The notes: generated by a model from the letters alone, not told the origin. Numbered from the stretch's first letter, positions 35,022 to 45,072 are shown. The stretch is 64,000 nucleotides of DNA from Halovenus rubra (GCF_026586665.1 NZ_JAODIY010000048.1:27381-91380); one strand, 5' to 3'. Translations and numbers: made by a program.

Positions 35022-35996
35022 ATGACGAACTCCGAGACAGACCTCAAAGAAACAGAGGAGAATCGAGAGACGCCGGAGATGAGCGTCGCCGTTGCAAGTG
35101 AACTCGCACAGGATGTTGTCGAGAACGTCGAGCAGGTCCTAGTCGGCGGGCGTGACGAGATTGAACACGTTATGACGGCACTGCTAGGGCGTGGACACGT
35201 CTTGCTAGAAGACGTCCCCGGTGTCGGAAAAACGATGCTTGCACGGGCAGTCGCTCGCTCGTTCGGCGGGACGTTCAAGCGTGTTCAGTTCACTCCCGAC
35301 CTCTTGCCGTCCGATGTGACTGGCGTCAACGTGTTTAACCAACAGACACAGGAATTTGATTTTCGACCGGGACCAATATTTGCCGACGTGGTGCTGGGCG
35401 ACGAAATCAACCGCGCACCGCCAAAAACACAGTCAGCCCTTCTGGAGGCGATGGAAGAACAACAGGCCACCATCGACGGTAAGACACACCACATTGAGGA
35501 CCCATTCACCGTTATTGCCACACAAAATACCGTCGAGGGTGACCAAGCGTATGAACTTCCGATGGCTGAACTCGACCGCTTTATGAAGACAGTAAGTCTC
35601 GGGTACCCTGACCACCACGAAGAAGTCGAGATGCTCGACCGCGTGGTGGGACATCACCCCATCGATGACCTCACGCCCGCCGTGTCCCTATCTGAGTTCC
35701 GACAGGCACGTGAACGTGCTGCCGAGGTTACTGTCGCACGCGATATCCGAGAGTATGCGACAAAGCTGGCAAACTATACGCGCACACACGCCAGTCTGGG
35801 TGTGAGCCCGCGTGGAACGATTTCGTTACTTCGGGCCACACAGGGTCGTGCACTCCTTTCTGGCCGGGAGTACGTTGTTCCGGACGACGTACAGGAAGAA
35901 GTTGTCCCCGTCCTGAATCATCGCATCCGGACAGGTCGTGACGACGACAGCGTAACGCTTCTACGAGAAGCACTCAACAGCGTTGACCCCGAGTAG
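35022..35996 (+). CDS. MoxR-family AAA+ ATPase (second copy)
   Basis: A 324-aa ATPase with Walker A EDVPGVGKTMLARA, Walker B VVLGDEINRAPPKTQSALL, sensor 1 VIATQNTVEGDQAYELP and arginine region MAELDRFMKTVSLGYP. It is the first gene of a three-gene operon: its TAG stop is one base before the DUF58 start, and DUF58 overlaps the transglutaminase gene. In this order MoxR and DUF58 proteins are thought to assemble or regulate a membrane transglutaminase-like protein. ATG 35022 begins MTNSETDLKETEENRE, an acidic start common in haloarchaeal forms. It closely resembles the MoxR at 22493-23476. Confidence 0.94.
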   Translation: MTNSETDLKETEENRETPEMSVAVASELAQDVVENVEQVLVGGRDEIEHVMTALLGRGHVLLEDVPGVGKTMLARAVARSFGGTFKRVQFTPDLLPSDVTGVNVFNQQTQEFDFRPGPIFADVVLGDEINRAPPKTQSALLEAMEEQQATIDGKTHHIEDPFTVIATQNTVEGDQAYELPMAELDRFMKTVSLGYPDHHEEVEMLDRVVGHHPIDDLTPAVSLSEFRQARERAAEVTVARDIREYATKLANYTRTHASLGVSPRGTISLLRATQGRALLSGREYVVPDDVQEEVVPVLNHRIRTGRDDDSVTLLREALNSVDPE

Positions 35997-35997
35997 C

Positions 35998-37005
35998 ATG
36001 AAGCTGACACGTCGTGGGCGCGTAGCAGTCATGATGGTCCTCCTTGCGGTTGGAATGGGGCTTGTCTCCGGCGCACGCGCGCTCAACGCAATCGCTGCGC
36101 CGACGCTGACTGCGCTCGTTGTGAGTGCGGTGCTGGTCTATCGGCGTGAGCCACCGACCGCCTCGCTGTCGTCGGTCGAGCCGGGATTTCCCGGAGAGGA
36201 ACGGTCGCTTAGCGTCGCTCTCACGGGAACCGGGTTATCGACGGTCTCACTCTCGCTTCCAGAACGGGTCAACGGTGACACTGCTGAACAAGAGGTGACA
36301 CTGCCACAGAGTGTGAGCTACAACCTCGAACTGGGTGGTCGTGGGGTCCACCAGATTGGGCCACCAACGCTGTCGCTTCGGGGACCACTTGGCTTGCTCG
36401 AACGGGACGTTTCTGTCGAGGGGACCACCGAAGTAACTGTATTCCCCCAGCGTTACAGCGTCGAAAACGAATCAATGCTAGCACGCTTGTTTGCTGACGA
36501 GTTGGAAGCCGAACGGCAGGAGTTTGACCGGCTACGAGAGTATCGACCCGGCGACCCGTTGCGTCATATCCACTGGAAATCGAGTGCCAAACACGACACG
36601 TTTCTGGTCACCGAATTCGATCCAGCCACACGCGACGAAACCGTCTCGATTGTTGGAACTGCCCCACAAGCTGAGGTTGATAGAATGGCACGTCTCGCAG
36701 CAACCATCGCAGACCTTGCGTTCGATGCGGGCTACAAAATTGAACTTGCAACACCATCCGGTCACGTTCCACCGGGAGCAGGAGACGCCCACCGAGAAAA
36801 CATACTCCAGTTGCTCGCCAAAACTAAGCGAGGCAATCTGACGGCGTTAGGCAACGAAGAAGTCGATGTCGAGATAACGTACGCTAAACGGGAGCTTATC
36901 GCTCGTCTCGGAGCCCAAGAGTTTACCATACCCCAGTTGTTGGAGCGTATCGGTGCACACGTCGACGGAGAATCGACGACACCTGAATCGGAGGTGGCAC
37001 AATGA
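35998..37005 (+). CDS. DUF58 domain protein (second copy)
   Basis: A 335-aa protein. Two hydrophobic segments (about 8-25 and 30-48) anchor it. A beta-rich part (about 60-145) precedes the DUF58 core at about 175-225 with FDRLREYRPGDPLRHIHWKS, and a C-terminal part follows (about 215-325). Compared with the first DUF58 protein it lacks about 90 residues and the long VWA-like tail. The start ATG at 35998 lies one base after the MoxR stop; the in-frame codons before it belong to the end of moxR. It overlaps the transglutaminase gene by ATGA. Function by family: partner of MoxR. Confidence 0.92.
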   Translation: MKLTRRGRVAVMMVLLAVGMGLVSGARALNAIAAPTLTALVVSAVLVYRREPPTASLSSVEPGFPGEERSLSVALTGTGLSTVSLSLPERVNGDTAEQEVTLPQSVSYNLELGGRGVHQIGPPTLSLRGPLGLLERDVSVEGTTEVTVFPQRYSVENESMLARLFADELEAERQEFDRLREYRPGDPLRHIHWKSSAKHDTFLVTEFDPATRDETVSIVGTAPQAEVDRMARLAATIADLAFDAGYKIELATPSGHVPPGAGDAHRENILQLLAKTKRGNLTALGNEEVDVEITYAKRELIARLGAQEFTIPQLLERIGAHVDGESTTPESEVAQ

Positions 37006-39158
37006 GTAAAAGCGGGCGTTTGCATGCTGTTTCGGGGAAGATACCGGTACACCAGATAATTGCGGTCGTCGGGACAGTCGGGTTGCTTGGGTCGTTTCTC
37101 TCTGTCCTGTACGATATCGTCGAAACCGTCGGCGATCCGCTGTTGTTCTACGTTGTCGTGTTTACCACGCTGGTCGCCGCAACACTGCTCTCACGGACCC
37201 TGCCAGTCACCGGTGCAGTGGTCGTGGGAGCCATCCTGTTGGGAGCTGGGACTGTCTGGCACGCACTGACACTGGAGGCCGACCTGGAGTTTTGGTTACT
37301 CGTGAACAACAACATCGAGTTGTTGACCGGCGAGACTGTCTTGCAGATTCAGCAAGTCGACGTGTGGGCGTTGACTGTCACGCCGGCACCGGTGTTCCTA
37401 ACGTGGTATTTCGTGTTGCGGGGCCGCTACGTCGGCACAGTTGTCGCCGGGGGCAGCATGCTCACATATCTCGTGTTGACCGGTGACGCCGGAACAACAG
37501 TCACACAACTCGGTGTGGTTTCAGCCGGGGCTGTCATCGGATTCGGTGAAATAGAGGCAACGGGCTGGACGGGAGCAACAGACCAGACGGTCGTAGTGCT
37601 TGCTGTGATGGTACTTGTGCCGCTTGTCATAACCGTCGTTCCCGGTGGAGCCGCCACTCCAATCACTTTCATCAATGATGAAACAGAGACAGTAGAGGAA
37701 AGCGTCATCACTGAGACCAGTATGGATATCGTCGGCGAAGTCAAGTTGTCACCAGAGTCACGGTTTGCTGTCACCAGCGACCAGCCACGACTCTGGCGGG
37801 TCGGAAGCTATGACCGCTATACCGGAGATGGATGGGTAAAAACGGGAGACACCTCGCCGCTGGGCAACAAGACTCTCGACGGACCACCGGGCCCCACCCA
37901 AGAGCTGACACAGACAATCGAGGCACAGACCACACTGTCAGTGTTACCGACAGCGTGGCAGCCGGTTTCTGTCGGAGAGTCGGTCACTGGTGACATAGTT
38001 GTTGGTCCGAATGGTGGGTTTGAAATCGATGGGACAGTGAGCGAGGGAACGATAATAAACCTCACAAGCAAGCTACCGGATCCTGAGCGTGAGGCACTCG
38101 TTACAGCCGGACAGAACTACCCCGAGTCGGTCCGTGAGCAGTACGCACAACTTCCCCAGAGTACGCCCGACAGAATCGGGGAACGCACCGAGCAAATCGC
38201 ACGGAACGCCGAATCACCGTTCGAGACTGCAGTGGCTGTCGAGCAGTGGCTCGAACAGAACCGGGAGTACTCACTGACAATTGACCGTCCAGAGGGTGAT
38301 ATTGCAGATGCCTTCCTGTTTGAGATGGATGCCGGCTACTGTACCTACTTTGCGACGACGATGGCAACGATGCTCCGGTCTCAAAATATCCCCACACGGA
38401 TAGCGACCGGTTACACCCCAGGAGAACGAGTTAGCGAGAACCAGTACGAGGTTCGTGGCCTCAACTCACACGTGTGGGTGGAGGTCTACTTCCCTGACAT
38501 TGGGTGGGTCGAGTTTGACCCCACTCCCACCGGCCCTCGTCAGAGTACGGAGCAAGCAGCACTCAGTACCAGTCTAGGTGCCAACGGTGGCGGTACCGTA
38601 ACCGGAACTACCAGTGGAGCTACAACAAACAGAGCCGGCGGGATAGGCGATGTCACCGACACCGGTGTACAGGATGTCTCGGACAGAATTTCCGGCGAAG
38701 CGGCCGAACAACCCGTCGAGAACGGAGCGCTCCGGCCTGGAGTCGGCACGGGTTCAGGGACTGAGGGCAATAGCGATGATGGGTTCAGTGTGCCACAGCC
38801 ATCCCGCCAACAGGTCGTCGTCTCACTGGTTGTACTGGCCGGTGCCGTGGCCTGGACCCGACAGACAGGCATCGCCGAGTCACTTTTCGGGCGGGTGCTA
38901 GTTCGCTTCCAGCGTCGGTCCGACCCGGTGACAGACATCGAACGTGCATACGACCGTGTGCTATTGCTCCTCGAAGACCGCTACCGCCCCCGTGAAACAG
39001 GAGAAACAGTGCGCCAATATCTCGATGATATCGCTGCCGATGAAGACGTACGACGCGTTATTAGGCTATACGAGCAGGCACAGTATGCCGAAGACGCGTC
39101 CAAAGCGGATGCCGACGAGGCGGTCTCTCTCGTCGATACCATCCGAAAACAGGAGTAA
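37002..39158 (+). CDS. TgpA-like membrane transglutaminase with DUF4129
   Basis: A 718-aa protein. The N-terminal 230 residues contain about seven membrane spans (DUF3488-type), followed by an outward domain. A transglutaminase core at about 415-510 has Cys in DAGYCTYFATTMATML, His in LNSHVWVEVYF and Asp in VEFDPTPTG, a complete catalytic triad. A Gly/Thr-rich linker, a further span (about 600-620) and a cytosolic C-terminal DUF4129-like helical domain (about 645-715, DRYRPRETGETVRQYLDDIA) complete it. It should cleave or form amide bonds in surface proteins. ATGA overlap with DUF58 makes it the third gene of the moxR operon. Confidence 0.92.
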   Translation: MSKSGRLHAVSGKIPVHQIIAVVGTVGLLGSFLSVLYDIVETVGDPLLFYVVVFTTLVAATLLSRTLPVTGAVVVGAILLGAGTVWHALTLEADLEFWLLVNNNIELLTGETVLQIQQVDVWALTVTPAPVFLTWYFVLRGRYVGTVVAGGSMLTYLVLTGDAGTTVTQLGVVSAGAVIGFGEIEATGWTGATDQTVVVLAVMVLVPLVITVVPGGAATPITFINDETETVEESVITETSMDIVGEVKLSPESRFAVTSDQPRLWRVGSYDRYTGDGWVKTGDTSPLGNKTLDGPPGPTQELTQTIEAQTTLSVLPTAWQPVSVGESVTGDIVVGPNGGFEIDGTVSEGTIINLTSKLPDPEREALVTAGQNYPESVREQYAQLPQSTPDRIGERTEQIARNAESPFETAVAVEQWLEQNREYSLTIDRPEGDIADAFLFEMDAGYCTYFATTMATMLRSQNIPTRIATGYTPGERVSENQYEVRGLNSHVWVEVYFPDIGWVEFDPTPTGPRQSTEQAALSTSLGANGGGTVTGTTSGATTNRAGGIGDVTDTGVQDVSDRISGEAAEQPVENGALRPGVGTGSGTEGNSDDGFSVPQPSRQQVVVSLVVLAGAVAWTRQTGIAESLFGRVLVRFQRRSDPVTDIERAYDRVLLLLEDRYRPRETGETVRQYLDDIAADEDVRRVIRLYEQAQYAEDASKADADEAVSLVDTIRKQE

Positions 39159-39277
39159 GAAGCTATCAAATTGCGACTATTTTTTTACGTTATTAGTTAT
39201 CGATACCGATTGACCAGTGTTTGGTGACTGCTATCCCGACAATGTTTAGTATGTCTATTGTGTACGTTGAATCTGTA

Positions 39278-39571
39278 ATGTCGGAAGTCTGCTCGACGTG
39301 TGGGCTGCCCGAGGAGCTTTGCGTCTGTGAAGACGTCGCCAAAGACTCCCAGGAAATTACTGTCCGCATCGACGAGCGCCGCTATGGAAAAGAGGTAACG
39401 ATTATTGAAGGATTCGACCCCAGCGATGTCGATATGGACAGCCTGTCCTCGGACCTCAAGTCTAAGTTTGCCTGTGGGGGGACTATCGATGACGGGCAGA
39501 TCGAGCTCCAGGGGAATCACACAGGCCGCGTCGAGGATTTCCTCCGTGATAAAGGGTTTAACGTCGCCTAA
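39278..39571 (+). CDS. Translation initiation factor SUI1/eIF1
   Basis: A 97-aa SUI1-fold protein. It begins [19 protein letters not shown], a Cys cluster of zinc-ribbon type, then the eIF1 core [33 protein letters not shown] (the conserved glycine-rich turn) and [13 protein letters not shown]. It binds the small ribosomal subunit and polices start-codon choice. ATG 39278 matches the archaeal family; an in-frame stretch of 19 codons upstream is rejected. It stands alone, with 119 bases since the previous gene, and converges with the NYN protein gene. Confidence 0.93.
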   Translation: MSEVCSTCGLPEELCVCEDVAKDSQEITVRIDERRYGKEVTIIEGFDPSDVDMDSLSSDLKSKFACGGTIDDGQIELQGNHTGRVEDFLRDKGFNVA

Positions 39572-39613
39572 TCCTCTTTTCCGTCTCAATTGAAACAGAA
39601 ACGTACCCCATAG

Positions 39614-40051
39614 CTACAGCGTTAGCGCCCGCTGTGCGCTATTTTTCAGTGCGTCAGAACGGCCATACGAGCCCGGAGCAACAGCGACCGTCTCGACACC
39701 CGCGGTCGCTGCAGTTTCGAGTACCGGTTTGAAATCGGTATCTCGGGAGACGACAACAAGTATGTCGATTTCATCCTCAACGGCCGCCGCAGTCGCATCA
39801 ACAGCAAGCCGGACATCGACGTCACCGCTTGTCGTCACGACCGCAAACCCACGAGCTTCCGCTGCCTGAATCAAGCTCGGCGTCGCATGCTCGTCGAGAT
39901 ATAGTCGCGTCATTGTTCGTTTTCCTTCCTCTCCAGCGAGGTCCCGGAGCTCATCGAGATCGACATCGAACTCTTCACGAAACACGTTCGGCCCGTCGAC
40001 AAACAGTCCGACGCGGGAAGAGCTGTCCCCGAGCCGTCGAAACAAGCCCAT
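39614..40051 (-). CDS. NYN-domain (LabA/DUF88-type) putative nuclease
   Basis: A 145-aa protein with the PIN-like NYN fold: the first acidic motif in VGLFVDGPNVFREEF (DxxN), the second Asp in DVDVRLAVDA and the third in VVSRDTDFKPVLETA. These residues usually coordinate Mg for RNA cleavage, so the site looks intact. The TIGR00288-like family is wide in haloarchaea; targets are unknown. It is transcribed divergently from serS with 110 bases between the start codons. The ATG at 40051 starts MGLFRRLGDSS. Confidence 0.88.
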   Translation of the reverse strand: MGLFRRLGDSSSRVGLFVDGPNVFREEFDVDLDELRDLAGEEGKRTMTRLYLDEHATPSLIQAAEARGFAVVTTSGDVDVRLAVDATAAAVEDEIDILVVVSRDTDFKPVLETAATAGVETVAVAPGSYGRSDALKNSAQRALTL

Positions 40052-40161
40052 ACAGCCACCTGTCGGTCGGCGTGTTTATCGGTTCCGACCTTAGACGCGG
40101 CCCCACAGTTCTCCGAGTGACAAACGACATGGTTTTGCAACATGCCCGTGAATCACCACTT

Positions 40162-41544
40162 ATGTTATCACGGCAGTTCGTCCGCGAGAACCCCGATGCG
40201 GTTCGGGATGCACTCGAATTGCGTGGACAGGAGGGCGTTGACGTAGACGAGCTTCTCAATCTCGACGAGGAGTGGCGTGAGATGAAATCCCGGGGCGACG
40301 ACCTCCGGCAAGAACGCAACGAGGTCTCTAGCAAAGTGGGTGAGCTCAAACGCGAGGGCAAAGAAGAAGCGGCAACCGAGGCGATTGAACGCTCCCAGAC
40401 AATCAAAGACGAACTCGAATCGGTCGAGTCGCGTGCAGATGAACTCGATGCAGAACTCGAAAAAAAACTGCTCGAAGTGCCCAATATCCCACAGGGTGAT
40501 GTGCCACCGGGAGATGGCGAAATCGACAACGAAGAAGTCCGGCGCTCAGGGTTTGAGGAGATGCGCGATATTCCAGACGAGATATCGCCACACTACGACA
40601 TCGGTGAAAAGCTGGAGCTGTTGGACTTCGAGCGAGGTGCAAAAGTGACCGGAGGCGGCTTCTATTTCCTGAAAGGTGACGCCGCTCGGCTCGAGCATGC
40701 GCTCGTTCAGTTCATGCGGGACGTACACCGCGAACAGGGATATAGAGAAGTATTCCCGCCGGTTCCGGTCAATAGCGACTCAATGACCGGGACGGGACAG
40801 CTCCCAAAATTCAGCAACGACGCCTACCGCCTCGGGAACAGCAACGACGACGACTACGAGAGTGACGACCTCTGGCTGTGCCCCACCGCAGAGGTGTCGG
40901 TCACGAACATGTACCGCGACGAGATTTTGCTGTCGGACGACCTCCCACTGAAACATCAGGCTTACTCGCCGAATTTCCGCCGGGAAGCCGGTGAACACGG
41001 GACTGAAACCCGGGGTATCGTCCGGAGCCACCAGTTCAACAAAGTCGAACTTGTCAACTTTGTCGAGCCTGCAGACAGCGACGAACGTCTCGAATCGCTC
41101 GTCAGCGAGGCCGAGGCAGTGCTTGAACGTCTGGGGCTTCCGTACCGAGTCACGCTGTTGTGTGGCGGCGATATGACGTTTGCATCGGCAAAGACGTACG
41201 ATATCGAAGTGTGGGCACCCGCCGACGACATGGAGTACGGTCCTGACCGTGGGGGTCGGTGGCTCGAAGTTTCAAGCGCTTCGAACTTCGAATCGTTTCA
41301 GGCCCGTCGAATCGGCCTCCGATACCGCCCCGAGCGCCACGAATCCGCCGAATACTTGCACACACTGAATGCGTCCGGGACGGCACTTCCCCGCGTTGTC
41401 GTCGCAATCATGGAGTACTACCAGAACGACGACGGAACAATCACCGTTCCCGAGCCGCTTCGCCCGTATATGAACGGGAAAGAACAAATCGACGGGCACG
41501 ACCCCGTTGGCGAATCCGCAGTCGGTGCCGGACGAAAAGAGTAG
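40162..41544 (+). CDS. serS: Seryl-tRNA synthetase, bacterial-type class II
   Basis: A 460-aa enzyme. The N-terminal long coiled-coil arm (about 25-105, ELKREGKEEAATEAIERS) binds the tRNA(Ser) long arm. Class II motifs follow: motif 1 around HREQGYREVFPP, motif 2 in YSPNFRREAGEHGTETRG with its arginines, and motif 3 in GTALPRVVVAIMEYYQ. This is the common SerRS, not the rare methanogen type. ATG 40162 gives the family start MLSRQFVRENPDAVRDAL and a length of 460, so I reject the 111-codon extension. Aminoacylates tRNA(Ser), also the first step to Sec-tRNA where present. Confidence 0.96.
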   Translation: MLSRQFVRENPDAVRDALELRGQEGVDVDELLNLDEEWREMKSRGDDLRQERNEVSSKVGELKREGKEEAATEAIERSQTIKDELESVESRADELDAELEKKLLEVPNIPQGDVPPGDGEIDNEEVRRSGFEEMRDIPDEISPHYDIGEKLELLDFERGAKVTGGGFYFLKGDAARLEHALVQFMRDVHREQGYREVFPPVPVNSDSMTGTGQLPKFSNDAYRLGNSNDDDYESDDLWLCPTAEVSVTNMYRDEILLSDDLPLKHQAYSPNFRREAGEHGTETRGIVRSHQFNKVELVNFVEPADSDERLESLVSEAEAVLERLGLPYRVTLLCGGDMTFASAKTYDIEVWAPADDMEYGPDRGGRWLEVSSASNFESFQARRIGLRYRPERHESAEYLHTLNASGTALPRVVVAIMEYYQNDDGTITVPEPLRPYMNGKEQIDGHDPVGESAVGAGRKE

Positions 41545-41568
41545 GTTACTCCGTACCGAGACGACAGG

Positions 41569-42978
41569 CTACAAAGAATCAGGGACGCCGTGGTCGCCGT
41601 CGCTGATATCTTTGGTAAGCTCGGGTTCGGTGTCGTCGTCATCGTCATCGTCGCTCTCGTCTGTCTCACCTTCTGTCGGGTCTGTCAACTCTAGCTCAAC
41701 ATCGTCATCCACATCGGCTTCATCGTCGTTTTCAGTTTTTGTCTCTCCAGAGTCTAAGCTCTCGTCCAGCGGTTCGTCTGGTTCATCCGACTGACCGTCA
41801 TTTTGCTCTTCGAGTTCTGCAGTAATTGCTTCGAGTTCTGACTCGTCGATGGACTCATCTTCAGACTGCTCGTCGTCCGTCGTTTCCTCAGTTGTGTCAG
41901 GTTCTGGTGTCCCAGCGGCCTGCTGAGATGTTTCCGCAGTGGACGTGGAATCACCTGTGGCTATCCCATCGTCAGCGACTTGCGCTGTCTCGGAAGCGTC
42001 ATCGGTCCCCCCACTCTCAGTGACGGCACCGTCACCGAGGTTGAGTGAGTTGTCAACCGCAGCCTCGTCCGTTGACAGAGATGAGTTGTCGGTACTGTTC
42101 GTATGCAACTCTTCTTCAGGCGGGAGGTTGTCCGGGGCAGGCGGCTCGTGGATATCTCGCGCCGTTTCGAGCGAGCCTTCAGCGTCTTGCTGTAGCGCTT
42201 TGGCTTGTTTGCCCATACCGCTGGCGAAGGCCTGTGCAGAGTCGTCGAGCCAGTCTGCAGCCCGCCAGAGTGCTTCTGATTTGCGCTCAGCGCGCTCAAA
42301 ATACTCCGTCTCTTCGGCATTATCTGAAAACCGGACGGCAGTGTTGAACTTGTCGCGGGCTTCATCGAACCCCTCACGAGCCTGTTCAAAATCGCCGCTC
42401 GATAGCATCCATTCGTTGTTCTCGTATGCTTCCATGGCACTGGTAAACGCACGCCGTCCCTCGACGTAATGAGCGTGCCCAACGCGGTAGCGTGCCTCTG
42501 CTGTCTCGTCACTGCCGAGGTTTTCAACTGCTTTCCGTATTTCGTCTGTATCAGGAAGTTCTGTCGGGTCCGTTGCAGCCCAGACATACTGTACTGTTTT
42601 AGTGTGGTCAATGACGACTACTGCTCGTCTGGTCAAATACCGGTCTGTCTCAGCAGAGACACCGTACTCGGCGGCGACCTCTCCGTGAACATCCGCAAGC
42701 AACGGGATATGCAAGTCGTACTCCTCGGCAAACGCACGATGGCTGAAGATGCTGTCTCCCGACAGAGCTAGAACGGTGACATCTTTCTGCATGGTGAAAA
42801 TATCGAGGTCGCCAAGTCCGGTTGAAGAGCCATCACAGGCCGGACTGAAGTCGCCAGGGTAAAACGCTAGAATGACGACAGCCTCACCGAGATGCTCATC
42901 GAGTGAAACCAGTTCGAACTCGTCTCTGTGGACAGCCGGGAGTTCGAATGGCGACGGTGTCTCCCCTTCCTCAATCAT
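41569..42978 (-). CDS. One-Cys peroxiredoxin fused to helical and acidic domains
   Basis: A 469-aa protein. Residues about 1-150 are an AhpC/TSA-type peroxiredoxin with the peroxidatic Cys48 in FYPGDFSPACDG; I see no second Cys, so it is a 1-Cys form needing outside thiols. The usual Thr of PxxxTxxC is Ser. Residues about 165-285 are charged helices with a TPR-like look (ENNEWMLSSGDFEQAREGF), and the last 180 residues are a Ser/Thr/Asp/Glu-rich low-complexity tail ending in a run of Asp (SDDDDDDDTEPE). The tail may be disordered or a protein-binding tether. Not linked to a thioredoxin gene. The fusion is unusual. Confidence 0.82.
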   Translation of the reverse strand: MIEEGETPSPFELPAVHRDEFELVSLDEHLGEAVVILAFYPGDFSPACDGSSTGLGDLDIFTMQKDVTVLALSGDSIFSHRAFAEEYDLHIPLLADVHGEVAAEYGVSAETDRYLTRRAVVVIDHTKTVQYVWAATDPTELPDTDEIRKAVENLGSDETAEARYRVGHAHYVEGRRAFTSAMEAYENNEWMLSSGDFEQAREGFDEARDKFNTAVRFSDNAEETEYFERAERKSEALWRAADWLDDSAQAFASGMGKQAKALQQDAEGSLETARDIHEPPAPDNLPPEEELHTNSTDNSSLSTDEAAVDNSLNLGDGAVTESGGTDDASETAQVADDGIATGDSTSTAETSQQAAGTPEPDTTEETTDDEQSEDESIDESELEAITAELEEQNDGQSDEPDEPLDESLDSGETKTENDDEADVDDDVELELTDPTEGETDESDDDDDDDTEPELTKDISDGDHGVPDSL

Positions 42979-43080
42979 TACTCGTTGTTGACCGGTTAGA
43001 TACTTAATTGTACAGGCAATGGTCTAGCCGTTGTAACCGGTTCTCACAAGGTTATTGTATTGCTATCGCGTACTCCTTCC

Positions 43081-43581
43081 GTGGACCTCCACGTTAGGTA
43101 CGAGGGGAACGATGACCCCGACAAATGCACCGCCCGCCGACTCGCGGGGTTCAATGACGCCGAGTTACACCGCTCGACACGCTCGACACCGCCCGGCATT
43201 GTGCTCAACCCCTTTGCCGAGCGTGCGCTTTCACCCGCCGACGCCGAGCACTTCGACCGACTTGTCGCTCTCGATTGTACCTGGACAACCGCTGAAAAAG
43301 AGGCATTCGACCTCGACGGAATCCACCGGTCGCTCCCCTTTCTCGTCGCTAGCAACCCCGTTAACTACGGGACACCGTTTCAATTGAATACGGTCGAGGC
43401 GTTTGCTGGCGGCCTCTGTATTCTTGGCGAGCGTGAACAGGCTGAAACAGTCCTCTCATATTTCTCGTGGGGTGAGACATTCCTCGACCTCAACGATGAG
43501 CCACTCCGGCGGTATGCTGCCTGCGAAGATTCGAGCGATGTTGTCGCGATACAGGATGAGTACCTCGTCGAAGAAGATTGA
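43081..43581 (+). CDS. tsr3: rRNA aminocarboxypropyltransferase Tsr3
   Basis: A 166-aa DUF367/Tsr3 protein. Diagnostic segments are [15 protein letters not shown] near the start, [32 protein letters not shown] and [14 protein letters not shown] near the end. The family transfers the aminocarboxypropyl group of SAM to a modified uridine in helix 31 of small-subunit rRNA, the last step of m1acp3-psi formation; archaeal forms act on a related nucleotide. I choose GTG 43081, giving [11 protein letters not shown], over the TTG 21 bases upstream. The next gene is convergent. Confidence 0.93.
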   Translation: MDLHVRYEGNDDPDKCTARRLAGFNDAELHRSTRSTPPGIVLNPFAERALSPADAEHFDRLVALDCTWTTAEKEAFDLDGIHRSLPFLVASNPVNYGTPFQLNTVEAFAGGLCILGEREQAETVLSYFSWGETFLDLNDEPLRRYAACEDSSDVVAIQDEYLVEED

Positions 43582-43617
43582 AACGCTCTCAACGGGGATA
43601 CCCGCCAGCCAGCAGCG

Positions 43618-44970
43618 TTACGACTCAATTGCGTCAACCATCTCATCAGCAAGGGTGTTGGCTCGCTTCTGAGTTCTGGCTTCGGCGTAGACACGAACCA
43701 CGGGTTCGGTCCCGCTTGGGCGGGCAAGAACCCACGCGTCGCCGTAGTCAAGCCGATATCCGTCGGTCGTATCGACATCGGCTCCGGCGTTCTCAGCAGT
43801 GTCCTCAATTGCGGCAATCATCGCTTCGCGCTCGGAATCGTCATCGTAGGAAATATTGTGCCGAACGTTCGCGTATCCGTCATACGACTCGACGAGTTCA
43901 CTGAGTGGTGTCTCTGCAACAAGTTCACAGAGCCGTGCGGCTGTGTACGCACCGTCACGGGCGATGCGGTAGCCTGGATAGATTATCCCGCCGTTTCCTT
44001 CGCCAGCAATCGACACGGATTCACCATCGGTTTGGAGCTGACGGATTGCTGTGATGAGGTACGTACTTCCGATTGGTGTCAATTCGAGAGAAGCATCCTG
44101 CTCGGATGTGACATCAACGAGGCGCTGTGAGGCGTTGACAGCCGAAACAACGGTTTCGCCGCTCTCAATCTGGGCGGCTGTCAATGCGGCGAGAGCAGCA
44201 TCGCCCTCGACGAATGACCCGGTTTCATCAAAGAAGATTGCTCTATCAGCGTCGCCGTCGTGCGCAATACCAAGGTCGGCGTCAGTCGCCCTGACAAGTT
44301 GCCCGAGGTCAGTAAGATTATCCGCAACAGGTTCCGGGTCCCGACCCGGGAAGCGTCCGTCAGGTTGGGCGTTTATCGTTTTGACTGTACAGCCCAACTC
44401 ACCGAAGAGTTTGGGACTAGTAAGCGACCCAGCACCGTGTCCAGGGTCGAGTGCAACAGTCAAATCGGCATCGGCAATTCGCTCACGGTCGACCGCATCG
44501 AGCAGTTGTGTCTGGTAGTCTTGGTTTGCTGATTCGACGGTCCGAACATCGCCAGTACGGTCCCACGTCGTCAGCTCCGGCTCCTCAGCAAGGTACGCTT
44601 CGACGCGGTCGAGCGTCTCACGCGTTAACTCCACTCCATCGTCACCGATGAGTTTGATTCCGTTGAATTGCGGGGGGTTGTGAGAGGCGGTAATCATCAC
44701 GCCCGGAACACCTCTCCGCTCGCAGTATGCCTGAAGCGATGGGGTCGGCACTACGCCGAGACAATCGATGTGACAGCCAACGCTTGCCAGTCCGCTCGCT
44801 GCTGCATTGACCATCATCTCCCCTGTCTCTCGGCTATCTCGGCCCACCGCAACGCGCCCGTTCCTCTCCCGAAAGACTCCCCCTGCAGCCTGTGCGATAT
44901 CGAGTGTATCAGCGGGTGCCAGTTCTTGGAGAGCCACTCCGCGAATCCCGCTTGACCCGAATGAGTTCAT
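43618..44970 (-). CDS. glmM: Phosphoglucosamine mutase / phosphohexomutase family
   Basis: A 450-aa alpha-D-phosphohexomutase. The active-site phosphoserine is Ser96 in [15 protein letters not shown]; the metal-binding loop is [15 protein letters not shown]; the sugar-binding loop is [11 protein letters not shown]; the phosphate-binding loop is [14 protein letters not shown]. The start [11 protein letters not shown] is the archaeal GlmM-like form, so ATG 44970 is preferred over the extended frame. Archaeal enzymes of this clade convert GlcN-6-P to GlcN-1-P for UDP-GlcNAc, but some act as phosphomannomutase or phosphopentomutase; sequence alone does not separate them. It is divergent from pyrE. 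Confidence 0.88.
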   Translation of the reverse strand: MNSFGSSGIRGVALQELAPADTLDIAQAAGGVFRERNGRVAVGRDSRETGEMMVNAAASGLASVGCHIDCLGVVPTPSLQAYCERRGVPGVMITASHNPPQFNGIKLIGDDGVELTRETLDRVEAYLAEEPELTTWDRTGDVRTVESANQDYQTQLLDAVDRERIADADLTVALDPGHGAGSLTSPKLFGELGCTVKTINAQPDGRFPGRDPEPVADNLTDLGQLVRATDADLGIAHDGDADRAIFFDETGSFVEGDAALAALTAAQIESGETVVSAVNASQRLVDVTSEQDASLELTPIGSTYLITAIRQLQTDGESVSIAGEGNGGIIYPGYRIARDGAYTAARLCELVAETPLSELVESYDGYANVRHNISYDDDSEREAMIAAIEDTAENAGADVDTTDGYRLDYGDAWVLARPSGTEPVVRVYAEARTQKRANTLADEMVDAIES

Positions 44971-45072
44971 TCGAATACGTATCAAGTCTGCGCTACCATA
45001 GTGATTATGACTCGCCAGCATGCGCCACCACAGACCGCCAGAGCCATTACCAGCCGTTGCCTGTCCCGAGAT

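Noticed and set aside
39829..40161. N-terminal extension of SerRS
   Set aside because: It overlaps the divergent NYN gene and its promoter and has no family match; SerRS starts normally at 40162.
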